Under the pieces are notes generated by a model. It saw nothing but the letters and a program-made list of their open reading frames with translations, was not told where the DNA came from and made no database searches. A program made the translations under genes and the position numbers. DNA of 60,313 nucleotides, from positions 1 through 60,313 of the forward strand of contig RDXM01000089.1 of NCBI GenBank assembly GCA_004292595.1, in the 5' to 3' direction. Of this stretch, positions 54,721 to 60,313 are shown piece after piece; within the stretch, counting starts at the first letter, position 1, and the number at the start of each line of letters is the position of its first letter. The stretch is from Candidatus Kapaibacterium sp. GTDB lineage: Bacteria; Bacteroidota; Ignavibacteria; Kapaibacteriales; UBA4661.

Positions 54721-54745
54721 ATTATACCTTGTGTGTAGGTATAAT
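54721..54745. promoter_or_regulatory. Operator-like palindrome upstream of pdhB
   Basis: ATTATACCT, a 7-base spacer TGTGTGT and AGGTATAAT form a perfect 9-bp inverted repeat, 88 bp before the pdhB ATG. The half-sites and spacing fit binding by a dimeric regulator. No regulator is known from the sequence. Confidence 0.4.
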
Positions 54746-54832
54746 CATTCAAAAGTGTGAAAATCAAAAAACAGGCGTGTACCCCAGATTAAACCTCGCA
54801 TTCAACCACTTCAAAAAGAAATTAGGAATACT

Positions 54833-55810
54833 ATGGCAGTCATAACCTACATTCAAGCAATTTCGGACGCGCTCCGCGAGGAAATGCGCCGCGATAAATC
54901 GGTGTTTATTATCGGCGAAGATGTTGGCGGGAGCTTTGGTGGGGCGTTCAAGGTAACGAAAGGATTTGAAGAAGAATTTGGCACAAAGCGCGTGATGAAC
55001 GCACCGATTTCGGAAACAGCGATTGTCGGCGCGGCTATTGGTGCGTCCTTGAACGGAATGCGCCCCGTGATAGAAATGCAGTTTATGGATTTTGTCACGA
55101 ATGCGTTTAATCAACTTGCCAACGTCGCGGGAACAACGGCGTATCGCTGGGCAATGGGCGTACCAATCGTGGTGCGAGGTCCGTCGGGTGGCGGCGTGGG
55201 TGGTGGTCCGTTCCACTCGCGCAATTCCGAAGCGTGGTTTGCGCATACGCCTGGCATCAAGGTTGTCTGTCCGGCAACGGCTGCCGACGCAAAAGGCTTG
55301 CTGACCGCATCAATACGCGATAACAACCCCGTTGTGTTTTACGAACACAAAGGATTGTACCGAAAAATTAAGGATGAAGTTCCCGAAGGAGAGCATATCG
55401 TACCGCTCGGAAAAGCAGCAGTGGTGCGGCAGGGACGCGATGCAACGATTGTGTGCTACGGCTCAATGGTGCATGAAGCACTTGCGTTGGCGGAAGATAT
55501 GACGAAAGAAGGCGTTGAACTAGAAGTAGTTGATATTCGGACGCTCATTCCCTTCGATGAAGCAACCGTGCTGGCTTCGGTCAAGCGCACAAGTCGCGTT
55601 CTCATTGCCCACGAAGCCACGCTTACAGGCGGTTTTGGCGGTGAAATTGCTGCTCGCATTGCTGACAAAGCCTTCACGTTCTTGGACGCGCCTGTGCGCC
55701 GCTTGGCTGCCTTCGATTCGCCTACGCCCTTCGCGCCAACGCTGGAACAGGAAGTTTTGCCCAACAAAGCGAAAATGCTTGCCGAAGTGCGGTCATTGCT
55801 GGAGTTTTAG
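54833..55810 (+). CDS. pdhB: 2-oxoacid dehydrogenase E1 component, beta subunit
   Basis: With an alpha subunit, this makes the thiamine-dependent E1 of pyruvate (or branched-chain oxoacid) dehydrogenase. The 325-residue protein has FIIGEDVGGSFGGAFKVTKGFEEEFGTKRVMNAPISETAIVGAAIGASLNGMRPVIEMQFMDFV. RGPSGGGVGGGPFHSRNSEAWFAHTPGIKVVCPATAADAKGLL, VVDIRTLIPFDEATV and LIAHEATLTGGFGGEIAARI follow. These are standard PdhB/BkdB blocks; VVDIRTLIPFD favours PdhB but does not prove it. pdhA and the E2 gene are not adjacent. Confidence 0.9.
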   Translation: MAVITYIQAISDALREEMRRDKSVFIIGEDVGGSFGGAFKVTKGFEEEFGTKRVMNAPISETAIVGAAIGASLNGMRPVIEMQFMDFVTNAFNQLANVAGTTAYRWAMGVPIVVRGPSGGGVGGGPFHSRNSEAWFAHTPGIKVVCPATAADAKGLLTASIRDNNPVVFYEHKGLYRKIKDEVPEGEHIVPLGKAAVVRQGRDATIVCYGSMVHEALALAEDMTKEGVELEVVDIRTLIPFDEATVLASVKRTSRVLIAHEATLTGGFGGEIAARIADKAFTFLDAPVRRLAAFDSPTPFAPTLEQEVLPNKAKMLAEVRSLLEF

Positions 55811-55814
55811 GAAA

Positions 55815-55849
55815 GGATGATGGCTGAAATAGGAGGGCTGAAAGAGGAG
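55815..55849 (+). repeat. Five 7-bp repeats after pdhB
   Basis: GGATGAT, GGCTGAA, ATAGGAG, GGCTGAA and AGAGGAG lie in register, starting 4 bp after the pdhB stop. This is another member of the heptamer family, placed between two convergent genes. Confidence 0.7.
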
Positions 55850-55877
55850 AACCTTGCTCAAAAAAAAACGCAACCTT

Positions 55878-57062
55878 CTACGCCAGAATCAAGTGTTGAT
55901 GCGCTTTATTGCCCCTCGAAACTGCTCTAAAAACTTTTTGAGTGTTTTGGGGGGTGTTTTTTTGAACACCAAAAATTTTGCCAGATGGCGTGTCGAGTGC
56001 GTTTTGGAGCAGCAAAATACCGTAGAGCTGCGGAGAAAGGTGAGAAAAAATATTGCTCAATGTTTCACGTCCTGCGCGTGAAAGCGGCACGGTGTCGCTA
56101 TTCAAGAGCGTGATTTCTGTTTCCTCAATACTGCAAATGTAGGCGATGTTCACCCAATGCGAAGTGTGGACGCGCACGAGCGATTCTGGCAAGGTATTGG
56201 TAATCCACTTTTTTTCTACGTGCTTGCTCTCAAGCGTTCCCTGTGCATTGAAGTAAAAAAGATAACAGTATTTTCCCTCGCCCTGCACGCGCAAAATACG
56301 GTCGAACTCTATCACATATTGCTCTTTGCTCACAAAAAAGCGTAGAACTCCTTCTCTTGCTTGTGCCGAAAGTGTCCGCGTTTTCGCGGGCAGATTCTGT
56401 GCGTATTTGCTGACGGCAAGCACAAAAGGATGATGCAGATACTCCTCCAACGACATCATGATGCGCTGTTCCTGCTCCTTCAAAAGTAGCGTTTGCACCT
56501 CGCGGCGAGCGCGTTCCAGCGAGGCAACCAAGTCATCATTGTGGAAGATACCAACGCGCAGATAGCTGCAGGCGTGCTGCTCGGCGAGCAGATGCATGGC
56601 GTTCATCTGGTGGCGTAAAGAATTCTGGTGCGCGTCGTTTTCCTCCACGTGAGAATCGAAGAGAATAAGCGCGAATCGGCGGGAGTGCGCGGGGTATTGC
56701 TCAAAGAAACGTTCTGTGCCGTTCTCGGGAAGCTGCAAGCCGAGTATCACGACTTGCGGCGGATGCTCTGCCATCACTGTTTCCGCTTCCTCGAAGGATT
56801 GGACGCGCTGCACGTCCGTATGAGCTATCTCTTCTTTGCGTATGTCCATATGCAGCCCGCGAGCGTAGATGCGGTGCGACTCCACAATAAGAATGCGAAA
56901 AGGAGCAGACGCGCCCGGCGGAAGCGGCGGCGGCGCAGATGTCTGATGGGATGCCTTTTTTGGCGGAAACTCGGTTGAAGAAGTTTTTTTCGAGGCAGAT
57001 TTTTTCGAGGCAGATTTTTTCGGTGAAGATTTCTTCGGCGAAGGTTTCTTCGATGAGGACAT
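55878..57062 (-). CDS. LytTR transcription regulator with degenerate receiver
   Basis: The 394-residue protein has three parts. First is a Lys-Ser-Pro-rich tail (about 1-45) with repeats such as SPKK and SASKK, like histone H1-type DNA-binding tails. Next comes a receiver-like domain (about 54-165) starting RILIVESHRIYARGLHMDI; where the phosphoacceptor Asp is expected it reads VVILGLQLPENG, with Gly in its place, and the acidic pair reads ESH. Last is a LytTR DNA-binding domain (about 280-370) with GEGKYCYLFYFNAQGTLESKHVEKKW, VRVHTSHWVNIAYICSIEE and VPLSRAGRETL. It cannot be phosphorylated in the usual way. ATG 57062 chosen over 57152. Confidence 0.85.
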   Translation of the reverse strand: MSSSKKPSPKKSSPKKSASKKSASKKTSSTEFPPKKASHQTSAPPPLPPGASAPFRILIVESHRIYARGLHMDIRKEEIAHTDVQRVQSFEEAETVMAEHPPQVVILGLQLPENGTERFFEQYPAHSRRFALILFDSHVEENDAHQNSLRHQMNAMHLLAEQHACSYLRVGIFHNDDLVASLERARREVQTLLLKEQEQRIMMSLEEYLHHPFVLAVSKYAQNLPAKTRTLSAQAREGVLRFFVSKEQYVIEFDRILRVQGEGKYCYLFYFNAQGTLESKHVEKKWITNTLPESLVRVHTSHWVNIAYICSIEETEITLLNSDTVPLSRAGRETLSNIFSHLSPQLYGILLLQNALDTPSGKIFGVQKNTPQNTQKVFRAVSRGNKAHQHLILA

Positions 57063-57499
57063 AACAGTATCAAAAAAACACGAGTGAGGAAAAGAGGAAC
57101 AAGCAATATCGCTGGAATGCAGTAATGGAGCGTGTTCTGGGACGGCAGACACAATCTCCTTACAATATTTTCAATAAAAAGCAACTACAAAAAAAACAGG
57201 GAAAAATTGGTCGTTTTTTTACCAAGTTTTCCTTTTTTTTCTTTCGTGCTGGAAAAGTCGGTAGATTTGCACCTGTACACAACGCACAAGGAAAAACTCA
57301 TTTGGTATCAGGGCTTGCAGGCGTTGTGAACACAAAAACTACTACCAAAAACAAAAAAGCCCCGCTACAAAAATTCCGCAACGAGGCGACGAGAACAAAA
57401 ATCTTGGCTGAGGATTGTTCAAAGCGCAAAATACGCTCTCGGAGAATTGTAGCAAAGGTTTTTCATAACTTTTTCTCACAATTTTTAGGAGTTTCTTCG
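57063..57499. other. Divergent leader region before the lipoprotein operon
   Basis: These 437 bp separate the LytTR gene from the lipoprotein gene. A frame stays open in phase with the lipoprotein from 57125, but its translation (basic, low complexity) looks non-coding. A box TAGATTTG at 57262-57269 matches the Bacteroidota -7 consensus. The LytTR protein could bind here and control the operon, which is inference. Confidence 0.5.
57262..57269 (+). promoter_or_regulatory. Possible -7 box of the lipoprotein operon
   Basis: TAGATTTG matches TAnnTTTG exactly. The region about 20 bases upstream is T-rich (TTTTTTTTCTTTC) but has no exact TTTG. If real, the transcript has a leader of about 230 bases. 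Confidence 0.3.
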
Positions 57500-58804
57500 A
57501 TGAAACGTTTCTTTAGCATGAGCAGCATCAAGGCTGTTATGGTTGGTGTCATTGTAAGCGGCATGGCGACAGCCTGCCAGAATGGTAGCAATAATCCTAT
57601 TGGTGGCTTTCTTCCGAGCGAAGAAAACAGTACGGCAAGCACAGCAAACGCCAAAGCTGGCGGCACAGCAGCACAAAGCGACGAAGAGCGCAAGGCAGAA
57701 CAAGCCCGCAAAATCGCAGAGTTTTTGGCAAAGCCAGAAGTAAAGGAAATGTCGGCGGGTTTGGAAGAAATCGCGCAAGCAGTGGCGGTAGCGGTAGAAG
57801 ATAAAGCACTGACGCAGCGTATCTACGAGAAGTGTATGGAAAAATTCGACGGCGAAACCAACACGCTCTGGATGCACCTCGAAGCCGACAGCAAACTCAA
57901 AAACAATGGCGGCTGGAACAAGCGCGTGGATGCGGAGCTTGGCAAAGGGCGCAAAAATGCTGTGGTGAAGGGGCTTGGGAATGTGGATGCGGCGATTAAG
58001 AAGTTTGAGAAATTTATGAATGCTCCTGTTCATCTTTTTTGGGCGTTCCCACAGAATTGGGATAAAAAAACAACACCGTTTGTAGCCTTTGTTCCAATGG
58101 ACGTAGATCCTGAAAAACGTAGTAGCATACCCGCTTTTGATGGCAAAGGTAATCGTATTGATTTTGGAAAAGATGGTGCGTTAGCGCAAAAACGCCCTGT
58201 GCTTGTTATTACCGTCAATGAACGTGCTACACTGGATGGTATGGTAAGAGAAAGTCTTGTGAAAGGTGTTTCTCATGATTCAAAAGCACAGACGCAAATT
58301 CTGGATTTTACTGCAAAAGCTCCCAACAAACCCACAGAAGATAAAATCATGCCCTTTGTTTCTGGCGGCTCGACAAGCGTCAGATTGAATTGGGTTACTG
58401 TTCCAGCAATAGCCGATGAAGACTGGTGGAATGGTGGTACAGAGTGGATTTATACATTCCAAATTGGCGGACGCAATTCTGCTGGTTTTGAGCAATGGTG
58501 GCCTTATACAAACAATAATCTTGGTGCATACCCTTCTGGCGGTACATTCTATCCTAATACAGCGCATAATTTGGTGCCGCCTGGAGCGAATGACGCAACC
58601 TTATTTGTAGAGTTCAAATACTACGAAGATGACTTCACCATGGGACAATATGACATTTTTGATGATTGGTGGGGCTATCATCGTTGGACAGCAACGAGCA
58701 GCCCAACGGGTATTATTACCCTTCCACCACCAGGCTCGAATGTTACTAGATACGACCCGAACTACCCTTCTGTACCAACAGTTGCAAATTACACATGGCA
58801 ATAA
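57500..58804 (+). CDS. Putative lipoprotein of unknown function
   Basis: The 434-residue protein starts with a lipoprotein-like signal (IKAVMVGVIVSGMATACQNG), the lipobox being TAC, which is not ideal. A disordered Ser-Ala-Thr linker follows. A helical segment (DEERKAEQARKIAEFLAKPEVKEMSAGLEEIAQAVAVAVED) comes next, and then a long mixed region. The C-terminus is rich in Trp, Tyr, Asp and Gly (DEDWWNGGTEWIYTFQIGG and YYEDDFTMGQYDIFDDWWGYHRW), suggesting a beta-sandwich with possible calcium sites. I do not recognise the family. ATG 57500 has AGGAG at 57486-57490. GC content falls from about 57 percent to about 43 percent near 58020, inside the gene. It overlaps the next gene by 10 bp. Confidence 0.75.
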   Translation: MKRFFSMSSIKAVMVGVIVSGMATACQNGSNNPIGGFLPSEENSTASTANAKAGGTAAQSDEERKAEQARKIAEFLAKPEVKEMSAGLEEIAQAVAVAVEDKALTQRIYEKCMEKFDGETNTLWMHLEADSKLKNNGGWNKRVDAELGKGRKNAVVKGLGNVDAAIKKFEKFMNAPVHLFWAFPQNWDKKTTPFVAFVPMDVDPEKRSSIPAFDGKGNRIDFGKDGALAQKRPVLVITVNERATLDGMVRESLVKGVSHDSKAQTQILDFTAKAPNKPTEDKIMPFVSGGSTSVRLNWVTVPAIADEDWWNGGTEWIYTFQIGGRNSAGFEQWWPYTNNNLGAYPSGGTFYPNTAHNLVPPGANDATLFVEFKYYEDDFTMGQYDIFDDWWGYHRWTATSSPTGIITLPPPGSNVTRYDPNYPSVPTVANYTWQ

Positions 58805-59526
58805 CAAAAATTAGAACAATGCTTCCCGAATTATTTATTATCGCTGGAGTACTTATTACTCTGAGCGTTGGATGGATGCCAATATTTGCACAAACTTCTT
58901 CTCTTCCTGCGGCTTTCGAGCCGCAGGAAGGCAGGGAGACAAAGCAAAACATCTTATTCCCGCCATCGAATGCTAGGCGAGAGATTCACTCTCTCGGCTT
59001 TGGAATCGGCGTTATCACAGGAGATGCTTCAACGGGACGCGAAGTTATTTCTTTTTCCACTCGCTACGCACAAAGGCTTTCCGATGTAGAATTAGAAATT
59101 GGATTACAGCATCACTCAACGGCAGTCAGCCTACAGAACGATTTTGCATTTCGATTTGTTGGCACAACGTGGAACGGAGACCTTTTAATCTTTGGGCAAC
59201 CTTTTGTGGGAGTACAGAATTTTCGCGTTGGTGGTGGTTTGTCTGTGCGACATCAGGCGATGAGCGTTTCAACAGTCATTTCAAATATCCTGTCGTCTGG
59301 TATGGTGCAAACGTATCGCTCCTTCACATATCAGCAAAATATTTCGGCGGGAGCAACCTGCAAAATAGAATATATTCTCTTTCAAGCACCCACGCTTGAA
59401 ATGTCTATACGCGGATTTGCAAACATCTATGGTATGCCGCTTTCTGGCGAGAATACCCAAGTTCCACGCGGTACTATCGGCGGTGCAGTTGGACTTGAGC
59501 TATCGGTACGAACATTTTTTCATTAA
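58795..59526 (+). CDS. Exported beta-barrel-like protein, paralog of the next gene
   Basis: The 243-residue protein starts in ATGGCAATAA, overlapping the lipoprotein stop, so the two are coupled. A signal peptide ends near FAQTSS. The mature part is beta-rich (FGIGVITGDASTGREVISFSTRYAQRL, FRVGGGLSVRHQAMSV, KIEYILFQAPTLEMSIRGFANIYG) and ends in FFH. It shares the order GDA.., ELE(I/V).., (R)(V/I)G(G/A)GLS(V/L)R and KI(E/D)Y(I/V)LFQ with the next protein, so the two are diverged paralogs. A small outer-membrane barrel is likely. A perfect hairpin (58903-58930) lies within the coding sequence. Confidence 0.72.
   Translation: MAITKIRTMLPELFIIAGVLITLSVGWMPIFAQTSSLPAAFEPQEGRETKQNILFPPSNARREIHSLGFGIGVITGDASTGREVISFSTRYAQRLSDVELEIGLQHHSTAVSLQNDFAFRFVGTTWNGDLLIFGQPFVGVQNFRVGGGLSVRHQAMSVSTVISNILSSGMVQTYRSFTYQQNISAGATCKIEYILFQAPTLEMSIRGFANIYGMPLSGENTQVPRGTIGGAVGLELSVRTFFH
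58903..58930. repeat. Perfect palindrome inside a coding sequence
   Basis: CTTCCTGCGGC, a TTTCGA loop and its exact complement form an 11-bp GC-rich stem just after the signal-peptide codons. It encodes LPAAFEPQEG and looks like a small palindromic element accepted in frame. Confidence 0.7.
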
Positions 59527-59543
59527 CAGATAGATATTTTCGT

Positions 59544-60203
59544 ATGAATATTTTATCGCATAAATTTTGGCAAAGTATCTTATTTGCCTCTATTCTACTG
59601 GCATTCTCGTCTTATTCATCAACATCTGCACAGGAACAATCTCAAGACGATTTGAATAGTACAAAGGAAAATTATTTTGCGATACAAGCAGGCTATGCCT
59701 TTGGTGACGCAACCATGTATCGCTTGGGGCTGCTCTATTCTATGATGTACGGTCGTACGCTCTCACCGCTTATTGATGCAGAACTCGGTGTCAGTTTTAC
59801 AGGGCGAGATGGGCAAAGTATGAGTGTATTCACACAGGTCTTTGTAAATACAAATGTAGATATGACGTGTTTATTTAAATTTCCTTCTGCTCCAGCACTG
59901 CGAATTGGCGCAGGACTGTCCTTGCGACAACGGCAACTTTACTATGCTGCTCCCAGCCTTTCGAGCCGTGATACCGAAGACAGATATATCAGTGATTTGG
60001 GGATAGGCGGGCATGGAAAAATAGACTACGTCTTATTCCAATCAAATTCTCTCTCGCTCGGAACACAACTTTTAGGGCAGGTATTTTTCCCCTTCAATGG
60101 TACATATTTTTTTCAAGATAGACCAGTACGACTAGAAGAGTTAACATTTCCTTTTTCTCCATTTGTGGTATCAGCAAGCGCATTCCTCCGCATAAATTTC
60201 TAA
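59544..60203 (+). CDS. Exported beta-barrel-like protein, paralog of the previous gene
   Basis: The 219-residue protein has a signal peptide (FASILLAFSSYSSTSAQEQ) and a beta-rich mature part. It includes FAIQAGYAFGDATMYRLGLLYSMMYGRTLSPLIDAELGVSF, LRIGAGLSLRQRQLYYAAP and KIDYVLFQSNSLSLGTQLLGQVF, and ends in ASAFLRINF. The terminal Phe and alternating pattern suggest an outer-membrane beta-barrel. It begins 18 bp after its paralog, so the two probably share an mRNA with the lipoprotein gene. Composition is AT-rich compared with the rest of the window. Family not recognised. Confidence 0.72.
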   Translation: MNILSHKFWQSILFASILLAFSSYSSTSAQEQSQDDLNSTKENYFAIQAGYAFGDATMYRLGLLYSMMYGRTLSPLIDAELGVSFTGRDGQSMSVFTQVFVNTNVDMTCLFKFPSAPALRIGAGLSLRQRQLYYAAPSLSSRDTEDRYISDLGIGGHGKIDYVLFQSNSLSLGTQLLGQVFFPFNGTYFFQDRPVRLEELTFPFSPFVVSASAFLRINF

Positions 60204-60260
60204 GCCTCCCCATTTATGGAAAAACTGAGCAGCAAAGCCAATATCGTAGGAGTTTCTCCA

Positions 60261-60313
60261 ATGAAACGTTGTTTGAGAAAAGCCGAGCAAGCCCGCACAA
60301 TCGCAGAGTTTTT
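60261..60313 (+). pseudogene. Start of an internally deleted second copy of the lipoprotein gene
   Basis: The sequence TAGGAGTTTCT and ATGAAACGTT match the ribosome site and start of the 57500 gene. After five codons the frame reads RKAEQARTIAEF, matching RKAEQARKIAEF at about residues 65-76 of that protein. The signal peptide and linker are therefore missing. The copy runs off the window end, so whether it is a pseudogene or a shortened cytoplasmic paralog cannot be decided. Confidence 0.65.

Larger units (their letters stand above)
54514..54832. other. Gap with a large hairpin and a small palindrome
   Basis: The 319 bp before pdhB hold two structures. A stem with 37-base arms (54553-54589 and 54633-54669, four mismatches) begins GGACGCAGATGAAGATGATT. 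A 9-bp perfect inverted repeat ATTATACCT/AGGTATAAT lies at 54721-54745 with a 7-base spacer. No ORF or RNA gene is recognisable. Confidence 0.7.

Noticed and set aside
57125-57499. N-terminal extension of the lipoprotein by 125 residues
   Set aside because: The frame is open but basic and low-complexity, and it would place the lipoprotein signal in mid-protein. The ATG at 57500 has its own AGGAG and the signal directly after it.

Overview
The window looks like a chromosomal segment of a Gram-negative, aerobically respiring member of the Bacteroidota/Chlorobiota group (FCB superphylum). A non-phototrophic, Kapabacteria- or Rhodothermus-like lineage fits best. The clues are a complete alternative complex III (actABCDEF) next to an A2-type cytochrome c oxidase, Lol and SurA-type envelope genes, 7TM-DISM and LytTR signalling proteins, generally weak Shine-Dalgarno sites, and moderate GC content. 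I see no rRNA, tRNA, CRISPR array, transposase or prophage gene. The taxonomic placement is inference from gene content.

Layout. 0.2-6 kb: a PgpH-like 7TM-HD phosphodiesterase, a long coiled-coil protein with three near-identical 114-115 residue repeats, and a double DUF350 membrane protein. 6-12.5 kb: a DUF1446/AtuA-like protein, a ComEA-like HhH protein, a SPOR protein, murG, lolD, a GNAT acetyltransferase and gcvH. 12.5-18.4 kb (minus strand): a LolC/E permease, queC and two parvulin-type chaperones. 18.8-21.3 kb: an AI-2E family membrane protein and two unknown envelope proteins. 21.5-27.7 kb: a lipid block plsX-fabH-fabD-pgsA-pgpA, interrupted by two toxin-antitoxin pairs and followed by an HU gene. 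27.7-35.5 kb: a 7TM-DISM histidine kinase, an FAH-family hydrolase, hisG, ftsX, a DUF3597 protein and a TPR glycosyltransferase.

35.8-51.4 kb is the respiratory block, all on the plus strand: nuoA, nuoB, a monoheme cytochrome c, coxB, coxA, ctaB, coxC, a subunit IV-like gene, a small CxxC membrane protein, then actA to actF, closed by a strong terminator. It supports a chain in which quinol is oxidised by ACIII, electrons pass to cytochrome c and then to the A2-type oxidase. Only two complex I subunits are present.

51.4-60.3 kb: a membrane-anchored rhodanese, a UDP-sugar dehydrogenase, rnc, pdhB, a LytTR regulator with a degenerate receiver, and a less GC-rich operon of one putative lipoprotein plus two related beta-barrel-like proteins. 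The window ends in what looks like an internally deleted second copy of that lipoprotein gene.

A striking non-coding layer runs through the window. It includes several families of dispersed palindromes, one of which is split by a 145-bp MITE-like insertion. It also includes 7-bp purine-rich repeats in gaps of the respiratory block and elsewhere, and 11-13 bp tandem repeats just upstream of several genes.
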